The position numbers and the translations under genes are program-made. Source: Larix kaempferi (lineage: Eukaryota; Streptophyta; Pinopsida; Pinales; Pinaceae). Taken from it: a stretch of DNA of 64,000 nucleotides. Positions 1 through 10,883 of the stretch are shown here, piece by piece. Under the pieces are notes generated by a model. That model was given only the letters and a program-made list of their open reading frames with translations, ran no database searches and was not told the DNA's origin. Positions within the stretch are counted from its first letter, which is position 1; each line of letters begins with the position of its first letter. The DNA is taken from positions 12,546,001 to 12,610,000 of the forward strand of contig BSBM01000307.1 in assembly GCA_027924585.1 (NCBI GenBank). Reading direction: 5' to 3'.

Positions 1-515
1 GCCATGCTTTAATTGAGGCGAGAATCTCTGGAAAACAGACTCTTGAGTATAAGCCATTTTGGCTGTTAAATTTGCAGCATGGAGTCATTTCAATGCCCTA
101 TGTCCTCGAGATGTGCTACTTTCCATGGGTCCAACCTTGATAGCCTTCTTGAGATGCCTTTAAGTGTGAGAGTGGGTGGAGCCCAGAGATAGTAATGAAG
201 ATGGTCATGGGTCTCTGCTTTTTTTAAATAGGATTAGTGTGACTAGCAGAGTAGGCTTCCTTTCTTTTTAACATTTCAGCGAGAGCACAATAGACAGACT
301 TTATTCGAGCATAGTTCCAGACTCATGGGTTGTGATATTTCTTTGAGAGACTTATCCTCGACGAGGAACTCAACCAAAAGGGATTTCAGAAAACAAAACT
401 TGTTGCAAAGGTTCAAATGACAATGAAAGAAACAAAATGGCCGAAAATAAAGCGACTAAAGGCTAAAGCAACAATAAAAGAAAACTTTATTTATGTACAG
501 GAAGTCTCAAAGAGA

Positions 516-1967
516 CTATGCGAAGTATTGTTTCAGGGCGAGGCCATTGAGAGGAAGGGCTACTTCTTCTCCCTTGAGATTTGTCAATTTATAAGTGGAT
601 GGGCCTAATTTTGCCGAAATTTGGTACGGGCCTACCCATAGATGTTGAAATTTCGTATGCATTCCTTTGCCTTCATGATTATGGTCCCATTTCAGGACTA
701 AGTCCCCAAATTCAAAACTTCTTTTATCGGACTTCCTCTTATCGAACCATCTCTTAACTATGTCTTGGTGTTGATGGAATCGGTCTTTAGCTTTCTGTCG
801 GGCTTCTTCAAGTTGAAGCAGGGTATTGATCCTAGATTGTAAGGCTTGGCTACCAGAACCCCGAGAGGCTTGGGATAACTGTAAGGATGGGAGTAATATG
901 TTTGGGGGAAGGATGGATTCCTTGCCATATACAAGAGTGAAAGGGGAGACACCTAAAGCGTTCTTTGGGGTCACCCTATCTACCCATAAGGCGTTTGGGA
1001 GAGCTACATGCCAACTTTTCTGGTTTTCTATCACAGTCTTCTTAAGAATTCGAATCAGATTCTTGTTTGAGGATTCAACTAATCTGTTCCCCTGAGGATA
1101 ATAATTGGCTGAATAATGCAACTTAATTCCCCATTCATAAACAAATTCATTTATCTTGCAAGATGAAAAATAAGCAGCATTATCAAAAACAAGGGAAATT
1201 GGAACCCCAAACCTGGTTATGATGTTCTCTTTTAAGAAGCTGATGACCGCGTCTTCATTGATCTTGCGTAAAGGGATAGCCTCCGTCCATCTAGTGAAGT
1301 AGTCAGTAGCCGTCAGGATGTATCGATGTTGCAACGAAGAATTTGGATTTATCTCTCCGATAACGTCTATACCCCACTGCTCAAAAGGCTCAGAGATAAT
1401 AATCGGCTGCAAGGGTCCTGCTTCCTTAGGTAACTTCCTGGCACTTCTTTGACATACATCACAGTTTCGTGTGTACGCGTGGGCATCTCAGAACAGAGTG
1501 GGCCAATAATATCCGGCTCTCAGTATCTTGTGCGTCGTTGTTTCTCCTGAATAATGTCCACCTGCGGGGCCATCATGCAATTCTTTGACAACTTTGTTTG
1601 CATCTTCCTTTTCCAAACATCTAAGGAAAACTCCATCATAATTCTTCCTGAAAAGTATCCCATCAATGATTTGATAGGGTGCTAATTTCAAGCGGAGTGC
1701 TCGTCTTTGCTTAGAGTTCCAATGCTCAGGTAGGTATCCCTGCTGTAAATAGTGCACCAGATCCCTATACCATGACTGGGGAGTTGTGAAGATATGACAT
1801 ACTTCAACCGAATTTAGCTCAGCTTCATTTTTCCAATGTTTCTCTTCATCAGTTGAGTTTCCCGCAAGTAATCTGCACAGGCCTTGTCCTTTGATGATCG
1901 TGGCTGGTTTAAATTCTAAATCATATTCCTGCAGAGCTGTGACCCAGTTCCCTCTCCTTTCTCCCAA
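516..1967 (-). pseudogene. Element A integrase (with RNase H C-terminal tail)
   Basis: Retrotransposon integrase, which inserts the cDNA into chromosomes. From 1967 the frame first gives the tail of RNase H (about 1967-1860), then the zinc-binding H2C2 region (the GHYSGETTTHK part near 1545) and, after in-frame stops between 1487 and 1413, the catalytic core and C-terminal domain down to 516. The catalytic triad is visible: D in DYFTRW, D in FDNAAYF, and E in GNRLVESSNK. The C-terminal part keeps the usual FGDLVLKW and WVGPYQI motifs, and I see no chromodomain. The frame matches that of RT upstream. Apart from the inter-ORF stops the core is intact, so decay is moderate. Confidence 0.88.
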
Positions 1968-3317
1968 TTCCTTTTGAACGAAAAGGGATCTAATAGCTGG
2001 GTGGGGAACTATGACTTTAGTTCTGTTCTTAAGAATGTATGGCCTAAACTACTTGACTACTTTGAAGACCGCATATGCATGCTTGTCAACCATGGGATAG
2101 TTCAGCTTAGCCCCTTGCAGACCAGTGCTCATAAATGAAATTGGGTATTCGTTTCCCAGCTCCACCTTTTACGTGAGTATAGCAGCGAGGGAGTCATCCG
2201 AAGCAAAGGTATACAAGATGAAATCCTTATCAAAATCTGGGCTTCTTAAGGAAGGAGCCTTAGCTATAGCTGCTTTAATATCCCTAAATGCATCCTTTTC
2301 CAAATCTGTCCACTTGAATTGTATGCTTTGTTTAACCATCTGTTGCAATGGCTTAACAATTTGTGCAAAATCTGGAACAAATCTGCTAACAAAATTGATA
2401 GTGCCCATGAATGACTGCATAGCTTTCTTGTTGTAAGGCATTGGAATCTTATTAATAGCTTGGAATCTTTCTTGATCTATTGACACTCCCCCTTTGGAAA
2501 TGATGTGGCCCAAGAGTTTACCTTCGGGAACTGCAAACACACTCTTCTTGGGATTCAAAGAAATACCATATTTCCGACAGCGATAAAAAATATGCTTGAG
2601 ATGAACAACATGATCTTCCCTTTTCTTTGAAAAGATTGTCACATCATCTAAGTATACAACAACGCATTGTCCACCCAATCCTCAGAAGGCGATATCCATT
2701 GCTCTTTGGAATGTAGCTCCTGCGTTTATCAAACCAAATGGCATTCTTCTGTAGGCGAAAGTTCCCCACTTAGTTCAGAAAGTAGTCTTAAGGCGATCTT
2801 CTTCGGCTACTAACACTTGATTGTAGCCAGAGAAACCATCGAGAAGAGAAAACAGTTCGGATCCTGACACCATTTGAAGGATTTGTTCCATTGAAGGGAC
2901 GGGGTAGTTGTCTTTATCCGAAGCTTTGTTTAAATTTCTGAAATCTACACATAGCCTTATCTCTCCTGACTTCTTTCTTACGGGAACCAAGTTTGCAACC
3001 CATTCAGAATGCCGTACCTTAAAGATTATCTTAGCGTCCAGGAGATTCTTTAATTCCTTTTGGATCAACGGTTCTAGAGTAGGATGCATCCTTCTTAACT
3101 GCTGCTGAAATGGCTTGACACCCGCTTTCATTGGTATAACATGCTGAATAATGCGGACGTCATACGTCTTCAGATCTTCATAGGTCCATGCAAAAAAATC
3201 CTTGTATTGTTTAAACAATTTGATGAACCTGTCTCTTTCTCCTGGTGAACAACATTTGCCAAGGTTGACAAATTTTGGTTTTGCCTTGGTACCCAGATTA
3301 ACTAACTCATGTTTCAT
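1968..3317 (-). pseudogene. Element A reverse transcriptase and RNase H
   Basis: Reverse transcriptase copies the element RNA into DNA. The frame opens at an ATG at 3317 and shows the RT order typical of Ty3/gypsy: the KKSGEIRLCVDFRNLN block, the SLLDGFSGYNQ block, the MPFGLINAGATFQ block, and the active site YLDD near 2640. The RNase H domain starts around 2230 (FILYTFASDDSLAA) and runs into the next feature. In-frame stops near 2775, 2683 and 2168 break it; the first two are TGA and the third TAA, in places where the family has R or Q, consistent with C-to-T decay. The start codon overlaps the stop of the upstream gag-protease-RNase H frame as ATGA. Confidence 0.88.
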
Positions 3318-4010
3318 TGATGAGCTGTTAGTTTTGGTATTAGCTGGCCCTTATTTTGAAGATCGAACAGCATTTCGAGGGACCTTACCCCCTTGGGAAT
3401 GAAATTTCCTTTCTCCTCATCCTTCTTCATCAAATCAGCATCATGCTCTTCTTCATCTATCGCAGCTCCTTGGAAGCTATCTTCGTTCGTTAGAAAGCTG
3501 ATAATTTGTTCATCATCATCGAAGACTCTGAAGTTTGTGATGTTATCGGGAACGGAAGGCCTGAAAATCAATTCAATTGAGCATTTATTATTTGACGGCA
3601 CCAATCTAGAAGCAGATGTGGCTAACAAATCAGCTGCAGAATTTTGCAATCTAGGAATCAATTTTATATTGAAAGCGTCAAAATGCATAATTAAATCCCA
3701 TACCTAAGCTTGATAGCCCTTCAAATGAGGTGAGAGACAATGAATGGTGTCCCTTACTTGTCTTACAACTATCTCGGAGTCACCAAAGACCTTGAGGTGC
3801 TTTACATTTAAGTCAATGGCCTTCTTTAATCCATGTACCAAAGCTTCATATTCAGCGGTGTTGTTAGTACAATCGAATTCTAATCTACAGGACAAAAAAT
3901 ACTTGTTTCCTTTTGGATCCATTAGAACACAACCGGCTCCGAATCCTTCTAGAGTTTTAGAACGATCAAAGTATAATGTCCAAAAAATATCTTTAGATTC
4001 AACTAAGTTA
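3314..4010 (-). pseudogene. Element A additional (archaeal-type) RNase H, placed before RT
   Basis: A second RNase H fold, different from the one after RT, lies between protease and RT. The four acidic catalytic positions are visible: D in LYFDRSKT, E in NTAEYEAL, D in FGDSEIV and D in NSAADLLA. The usual glycine after the first Asp is replaced by Arg (FDRS). One in-frame stop (near 3703, a TAG) splits it. The frame is the same as gag-protease upstream, so the domain would be a C-terminal extension of the gag-protease polyprotein. After the RNase H fold comes an acidic linker of about 90 residues that ends in the ATGA overlap with RT. Known Tat elements carry such an aRNH, usually described between RNase H and integrase. 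Confidence 0.85.
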
Positions 4011-4255
4011 GTCTCTCTGTGATCTACGTTAGTAACTAAATTAACTATGTTACAATCAACATCATCAGTCCGAGAGAAATGAAGGAGATCGGACTGTTTA
4101 TCTGATTCATGGCTAATGGCTTCAGACTGGTAGTTACCCGGATCTATTTCTAAGAAATAATTCCCCAGAACCGAGGATGAGAAAGCTACAGCCTCATTTT
4201 TTTCTTCTAACTGAGTTACGTTTTACTTCATATGAGGTTCTCTCAGGACTTTAAT

Positions 4256-6136
4256 CTAATTCTGCCTATTCTGATAAGGCAACCACAGATGAGACCAATT
4301 AGTAGCGAAGTAGCCACTCAGCTTGGTAGACCAATCCCTACTTAAAATCAGCCCATAGGCTTCAGGAATATCGACCACCATTATGTCAATGAATTGACAG
4401 ACTCTAGGGTCAGCTGATAATCTAATGAGGATGTCTTTCATCTCCCCAATTACCTTGACAACAGTCCTATCTAACTGGATAATTTGGGCTGGAGATGGCA
4501 CATGCTGCTCGTTAATCCTTTTACAAATTGACAGTGGTATAATGTTTGAGGATGCTCCAGAATCTACCAAACAGTTGTGAACATTGTGATTAAAAATTTC
4601 AAAGGTCAATAGGAATGGCAATGTTTGAGATTTAGATTTCCCACCGATGCTAGCCTCATTAATTTCGGGATTGTCTTGAGAATCCGTTAATGGAGTGCTG
4701 GTCTGGGGTTGTAGAACATGCAGCAGTTTGTCTCGTTGATGGGGCAAGCTGCACATGTCAAATATTGACACATTTTCTTTGACCTTCTTGATATCCTCGA
4801 TAATATCATATCCTATGTCAGATTCGTTCCCAATTCGAGCTTGCTGATCTGTTTTGCTCGTTGTGATGTTATGTGGCTGAACTATGGTGTCAGTGTTTGA
4901 CTGCTTGGTCGCTGTTTGGCTAACTTTTGGTTGTGGCGGGATAATTGTTATATGCCTCTTAGGTGGTTGTTTTGAAACTTTAGGCTTATGAGGAGCTGCG
5001 CTTGGCACAAGATCCGCAATAGGGCCTTTGCTGCGAGTAGCAACGTTTACGGTAGAGGGAGAGCTTTCTATGGGATCCTCTTCTGCCGATTCTATCATAG
5101 GTACCCAATCCCATAACACCATAGTAGTGTCCGGGGTTGGTTCCTCTAACTCAGGGCTCGATTCTTCTGGAGAATCATCTTGGTCTGGGATCTGTGAATC
5201 GAGCATTTGGTTCATGACTAAGCTCATGGAATTAATCCATTGCAGGCAACTCTTTTTTGAATGCAGTTCTTGATGAAAAGTGCAGAAATTTTCCATCCCA
5301 ATTTCATTGAGGTTCAACATAGGAGAAGTATTCATTGGTGGATGAGTTTGATCACCGTCTTCCCTTCTTTTATAAAATGGCTTGAAAGGTTTCCTAGATG
5401 TGCTAGCAGCCTTGTCTTTCTCGAGGTCTACAATTTTATTAGATAATTTCTGCATCATCTTGACTACATTTTCCATGTCTGTAGATGGCTCTTCTTTACC
5501 TCTAGTGAGTAGCAAAGGTTTTTTGCTAGATGCTGGTTTTGGTTCTACATCTAAGGCATGTTTAACAATGCTATCAGCGTCTTCTTCTACCTTTCTAGCT
5601 TCCTCAAAGTTCTCTATCAGGGTAGTTTTCTTGGACCTTTTTACGAACATTGCTATGGGTCCTTCAAGAGCTGTTGTATAGTATTCAATCAGAGATTCCT
5701 CTGCTGGTTTATTAGCTTCACTGAAATTATTTAACATCGTTGTGAATCTTTGATTGAAATCTTGAACCTTTTCTTTCTTTTCCATTCTCATGGATAAGAG
5801 TTCTTTCGTAAGCGTAGCCACAGTTTTTTGGTTTCCGTATTTCTTTAAAAAGCAATTTTCGAATTCATCCCAACTAGAGATTGAACTAGGTTGTAGGCTA
5901 AAGTACCAGGATGATACTTTTGGCTCGAATGTGTATGGAAACAGCCTGCAAACCACATCTTCATGCTGTACGTTCAAAAGATTCAGAGCTAAGTAGAAAC
6001 TCTTGAGATGGTCTTCCGCCAAAACGGCTTTCCCTGGGTCGAACTTAGGTAAGACCTTTTCTAGATTTTTGGGAAGATTATGGAATGGCCTAGCTAGGTT
6101 CAGCGCTCCCCTTGCTCTCCAAGCAGGTACATCCAT
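4256..6136 (-). CDS. Element A gag-protease
   Basis: Structural gag followed by an aspartic protease. The frame is open from 6667 to 4256, but 6667-6640 would lie in the LTR and 6633-6617 is the primer binding site, so I choose the ATG at 6136 (MDVPAWRARG), which opens the conserved gag core. The capsid-like helical region spans about 6080-5500. Near 5295-5255 there is a CHHC-type zinc-binding motif (C-x2-H-x3-H-x4-C) instead of the classical CCHC knuckle. A long low-complexity P/S/T-rich stretch follows, then the protease with the active-site motif DSGAS near 4560 and a GLILSRDW C-terminal motif. There is no internal stop, so this is the best-preserved part of element A. Confidence 0.85.
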   Translation of the reverse strand: MDVPAWRARGALNLARPFHNLPKNLEKVLPKFDPGKAVLAEDHLKSFYLALNLLNVQHEDVVCRLFPYTFEPKVSSWYFSLQPSSISSWDEFENCFLKKYGNQKTVATLTKELLSMRMEKKEKVQDFNQRFTTMLNNFSEANKPAEESLIEYYTTALEGPIAMFVKRSKKTTLIENFEEARKVEEDADSIVKHALDVEPKPASSKKPLLLTRGKEEPSTDMENVVKMMQKLSNKIVDLEKDKAASTSRKPFKPFYKRREDGDQTHPPMNTSPMLNLNEIGMENFCTFHQELHSKKSCLQWINSMSLVMNQMLDSQIPDQDDSPEESSPELEEPTPDTTMVLWDWVPMIESAEEDPIESSPSTVNVATRSKGPIADLVPSAAPHKPKVSKQPPKRHITIIPPQPKVSQTATKQSNTDTIVQPHNITTSKTDQQARIGNESDIGYDIIEDIKKVKENVSIFDMCSLPHQRDKLLHVLQPQTSTPLTDSQDNPEINEASIGGKSKSQTLPFLLTFEIFNHNVHNCLVDSGASSNIIPLSICKRINEQHVPSPAQIIQLDRTVVKVIGEMKDILIRLSADPRVCQFIDIMVVDIPEAYGLILSRDWSTKLSGYFATNWSHLWLPYQNRQN

Positions 6137-6616
6137 ATTTGGATGTGGAGAACTTGGCAGAGAATTGGAAGGTGAATCTTGGGGAGTACTCTTTGGAGTA
6201 ATAAGTTCTTCAAGGTTTTCTTGGTCTGAAATTTTTTCTGAGTTTTCAAGATCTGCCTTGTTAAGAGTGTCTGAAATTTCTTCCAAAGTCAAATTCACAA
6301 GTTCCTCAAAACTTTGAACAAGAATCGAATCTCGGGTATATTGTGGCTCTTTTCTAGGGGTAGTTTTCTTAGGGAGAAAATTCACAGCGTTTAAACCGCC
6401 TAGTTGTCTAATGTAGGATCTTGTATGCCTTCTCAAATCCTCTATTTCTGTAAAAGGGACAACGTATAAAGCTTCTTGAGACTCAGGATCAGAAATGAGG
6501 CGTTCTTGATTTAATAATTCAAGATCTAGGCTGTTTGAAATGCTTTCTTTAAGTGGGTTTTCAGTGACATCTATGGCAGTGGGAGATTTTCCTCTATCTG
6601 GCGCTACACTTTCAGG

Positions 6617-6633
6617 CCCTCCTTCTAGCGCCA
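6617..6633 (-). other. Element A primer binding site
   Basis: On the minus strand TGGCGCTAGAAGGAGGG follows the inferred LTR end (...CATCAACA at 6639) by five bases. TGGCG-type PBS sequences are characteristic of Tat/Athila-like plant Ty3/gypsy elements. Its position fixes the inner border of the 5' LTR. Confidence 0.72.
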
Positions 6634-6638
6634 AAAAC

Positions 6639-7540
6639 TGTTGATGCCTCGAATATCGTAGCATCAATCAGAAAGGGATTCTCCCCGATAGATTATCCCA
6701 ATTAAATTATCTACCGTTTGGTATAGGGAATCCGTCCGGTTAGCGGTTCCGGCAACCGTGGATTTGGAGTTTTATTCCAACTATACCGGTTATGGCCCGA
6801 TCCACCTTTCTTTTGGATTTTGTGTTTTATAATGGTATGCAAGTGCCTAGTCTAAGTTTAATCTAAGTGCAAAATTGCAAACAGATCTAAGTTTAAAACC
6901 GAAATAAATCTAACTATCCATGCAAGGAGCGAATTTAAAATATAAGCAATGAGTCGTAGGAATTATCTTAAAGAAAGAACAGATAGCTATTGGATCTGAA
7001 AGAGAAATCTACAGCAAAGATAAAGATATCAGAAGATAGCTCCTGATTTAATATGAAACACATTCATTGCTTACAACATAGAGAAATCATTTGCACAGAA
7101 AAGAGAAAAAATCATTGTTACAAAGAAATAATTCAGACAGTAAGAATGATCTCACATTAAAGCATGGAAGCCACCAGAATAATCCAATACACATCCATTC
7201 TTTATTCCCATGCAAAATGTCCTCTCCAGGCTTTCATTAGAAGATTTTATTTTCTTAAAACATGTGCAGGAAAGCCCGTACAAGTCTGGAAAATAATTCC
7301 CTGCCAAAAGTCCTGTTCACTACTTCCTAACTTCTATTTATAATTACGAAAAATGCCCTTTGGGCTGCCACCTGGCCTTTTACACTTGTCATCTACAGGA
7401 ATTTTCTTCTATAACAGACAGAATGTGACTCCCTTTTCATTACAGAAATTATTATAAAAGAAAATAGGGACAACTGTCCCATAGCTCCACGCTTTACATA
7501 TTTGAGAGCTCAAATACAAAATATCAGAAATAATGCTTTG
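6639..7540 (-). repeat. Element A 5' LTR (outer border unresolved)
   Basis: The inner end is TG/CA type (plus-strand TGTTGATG at 6639). A TATAAATA box on the minus strand at 7342-7335 fits an LTR promoter. The outer border cannot be located because the partner LTR is off the window. It may lie near 7540, or the LTR may be much longer and include the ORF at 7553-10883. Confidence 0.5.
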
Positions 7541-7552
7541 AAATCAGCGATT

Positions 7553-10500
7553 TCACTCTTGTGCGTGTGCTTCTGCTTGAAGAGGGTCGCTCAAACCAAC
7601 AGTTGCTGCTGCTGTTGCCTTAGGAGAGGCACTCGAACCCACTGGAGCTGCTGCTTCTGCTTGGGAAGAAGGAGTTGAGCTAGGTGGAGTTTCTGCTGCT
7701 GCAGGGAGAGAGGAAAACGAGCTAGCTGCTACAGCTGTTGCTTCTGCTTTTTTATCCACCTATGCAATATAACTATACCAAATGCCAGTGTCCCTTATGA
7801 CTATGTTCGTGGAAGCAGGGAGCAAGATTTTTTGATAAGTCACATTTTTTCTAAGCTCTGCTCCAATGCCTTGAATTTTTCGTGACTGCAGCTTGATGAA
7901 CTTCTTTAAGCAAATGGCTGTGGACTGATGACATTCCAATATAATTTTGTAAGTCATCAATTGCTAGGACATCAGTTTTCTTCACATATTCAGTTTGGAT
8001 GCCCAGTTCTTCCTTTAGTTCAGCCAAGCATTGTTCTTCACCCGGGAAGTCATCGAGGGATTGTGGGAAACTCAATTTGCACCTGTCATGCACTCCCTGG
8101 ATTCTTTGATATAAACCGTTGATCCTATCTCTTGTCCCTTGTACACTGGCCATTAGCTTACTGCCATAGTTTCTGCAGAAGTCCAACAGGGCTATGTCTT
8201 CGTTGAAGCCCTCCATAGACTTGAGCGGGAGATGTGTGGGGAAATCCCCTTTTCCTTCTCACCATTCTATCTGGCTCAGGATATTTGCCTTAACCCGAGT
8301 ATGTTTAGCTTTAAGCCTATGGGCCTCTGCATTAACTTCTTTTAACCTGACCACCATGGCCTTGAGCTTGCAAAATTCATTAGTGATTAGCCCCTGAGTG
8401 TCATGCATTTGCTTCAGGATGCTGCAGGACAGCTCATGGAAAGGAGACATGTCCATTGTTCTGCTCTCAGCTTGCTCTAATTGCTAAGCTAATGCCAGCT
8501 TGTCTGCTTCTAGCTGGGACACTCTGGCTCCTGCATCATTCTTTTCTGCTTCCACAATCATCATCAAGACTGATAGTTGTTCCTTTTCTTTTTCCAGCTG
8601 GTTATACTTGTTTGATAGCTCTTTATGCTCGACAGATAGGTGATTATACTTGTTCACCCCAAGATCCCTGTAGGCTTTCTCATTAGCCACAGTATGTTGT
8701 AGCATACGAGCTCTCCTCTTTGTCGATTCATTTTCTCTAATTATATCACCTACATTGTCCAGTGATGCTTTTGCTGTCTCTACAACTGCGGATTCCATAG
8801 CTAAGGGATCCTTATTCGTATTCCACATTACAGTGATCTCCCGGTGGGTAATGATATCCTCCTCGAAGAGTCTTTTGATCCTCTCCTCCGATTTAAGGAC
8901 CATCGCTTTCCTTTTCTTGTCATAGACAAATTCATCCCACCTGGATACCGTATGTTCTCCTGATGGAGTGTATGGGACAATTGGGAGGTCCATAATGTCT
9001 ATTTCTACCTCCGCTGGTGGGGTTTGGACTACCTGAGCTTGATCTGTTCCCACATCTTGGGTACCAGAGCCACCAGCCTGTGCTGCGTCCGCCTCCACGT
9101 TTTGAGTGCCGGAGACACTTGTTTGAGGCATGTCAATTTCCATGTCCTGTGCACCGGAGCCACTTGCCTGGGCATCTTCACCTCCTTTAAACTCTTCTTC
9201 TACTTTTCGCTCTACCTCTTCTTCCTCAGCTTTCTACTGTCTTTCATCCTCAGCCTCCTTTTGCTACTGGGCTTCCTCGGCTTCTTTCCGTAGCCTCTCA
9301 CTTTTTGCTTCTTGCTGCAGTCTGACAAATTCAGCCTCTTGCAGCAACCTCGCTTCCTCAGCTTCCTACTGTAATCTGGCTTCTTCAGCTTCTCGTAGTA
9401 ACCTTGCTTCCTCTTTTAATCTGAGCTCTTCCTGAGCTCGGGCCTCATCTGCTTCTTTGTCTTTTTGCTGGCTGGTCTCTTGGGTCTTGGTGGAACTAGA
9501 ACTTGCTCTACTGCTTTGGCGAAAGGTTCGCAGCTCAGCCATGTTGCTGATGCCTCTGAATACCTCCTCCTCGGCATCATGATAATGAGAGTACTCGAAA
9601 TGAGCATAAATCTCCTTACAATGCTCAACAAATTTTCCCTTCCTGTCATTCCTCTGGAAGATTACCTCATCGAAGTGGAAGGCTTTCAACTCCTGAACAA
9701 ACTCTTCGGCTGAGGCAACCCCCGAGAACTTGTAAGCTCCTATGCAGAAAGGTAGAGGGGGAAAGGAGGCCTTATGCTGCTTGTTGAGCACGGCTCCAAT
9801 TCCATCCAAGAAAATCTCTCTCACAGCCTCTTTAAGGACCACATAATCTGTAGCATATCTTGGCAAAATATATGGAGCTTTAGTTCCTATGAACATTCTG
9901 AGATAGGTGCCTTGCTCCGAGAAATAAAAATCTCCATAATTTTCAAGGACTTCCATGGCATTCTCCGACAGGAAGTTGGGCTCTTCCTTGAATAACTGCT
10001 CATATAGGGGCATGATGAACCCCTCATAGATGAGCTTATAGTTGGGTTTGTAATTATGAGCCCACAACATCCTGAAAGCGGTATAAACCGGGGTGGTGGC
10101 CTTATCCCATGTGCAGCCCAATTTGGGGAAAGATAACTTGGCCAAAATACAATCAATAAGATATGAGGACATGAAAATTTTTGCCTTCTTCAAGGCCAAT
10201 CCTTCTCTCGCAGCAACTACCATTGAGGACAAACTGTCTGACAGGAGAGTGGCCCAGTCAAACACCGTTCCTTTAAATGCCACGAAGTGGATGATAGGGA
10301 CCCACTGAATCTTGTACACGGTGCCATCTGGCATGCCGAAGATTCTGCACAACATCAAGGCAATCAATCTAAAAGGGGGTCTCAGATTCTGGACGTCATA
10401 TTCGTCATTTCCTTTCTTTCTCAAATGCTTTCCTGCAACTAGTAGCTTTTTGGCCATTTCAATGTTGTTCATCTGGCCCATCCATTCATCAGTCAGAGAT

Positions 10501-10883
10501 TGCTGGGCGCGGGGAAATTTGTAGGCCGCGGCCAGGTATGCTGGGTGAAATGAGGCAATGGATACCTTCCCGCTGTCATGAATTACTCTTGCTTCAGCAT
10601 CGGTATGTTGGAGTATCCACCCGATTACTTCAGAACATGGGAACAGTTCAAGACCGGTAGCAGCTCTAGCTATGCCTGAGGCTCTGCTATTTAGATAAAT
10701 CTTCCCCTCTTCTAGCAACATGTCCGAGACATCTTCGTCTCAGATCATCCTATAGATGTCACCCCATCAGATTTTGGGAGGGATGCCGGTGGTGGACCTA
10801 GTATCCTGGAGTGTGGTCTTAGTTTTAAGTGGTGATGGCTTTTTTTCTGTCATCTTAGCCTTCTTCCTACCACCTTTTGGCAT
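7553..10883 (-). pseudogene. Large unidentified ORF (ORF1) adjoining the 5' LTR of element A
   Basis: About 1,110 codons are readable from an ATG at 10883. The N-terminus is short, basic and lysine-rich. A globular region of about 450 residues (10721-9366) follows, which I do not recognise. Next comes a long E/A/R-rich coiled coil (about 9420-9200), a second domain (9143-8484) with another predicted coiled coil, then 8456-7851 and an Ala/Pro/Ser-rich tail ending at 7553. The pieces share one frame down to about 7850, where a frameshift moves to the tail frame. In-frame stops are mainly TAG where CAG repeats predict Gln, and TGA where Trp is plausible. The globular part vaguely recalls plant transposon-associated proteins; I assign no function. 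It is either carried in a giant LTR or belongs to an abutting element. Confidence 0.6.

Larger units (their letters stand above)
1..7540 (-). mobile_element. Element A: Ty3/gypsy LTR retrotransposon with extra RNase H, 3' end off window
   Basis: Read on the minus strand, this element runs 5' LTR (from 6639 rightward), PBS (6633-6617), gag-protease, extra RNase H, RT, RNase H, integrase. The first 515 bases of the window are internal sequence beyond the integrase stop, with no recognisable ORF, so the 3' LTR lies outside the window. Gag, protease and the extra RNase H share one frame; RT, RNase H and integrase share another. The extra RNase H points to the Tat/Athila side of Ty3/gypsy, but its position before RT differs from elements B and C. 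Several point stop codons show that the copy is dead. The right LTR boundary cannot be fixed because only one LTR is visible. Confidence 0.78.

Noticed and set aside
6137-6667. Gag start of element A at 6667
   Set aside because: The upstream part of this frame translates the LTR end and the primer binding site; a start at 6136 fits better.
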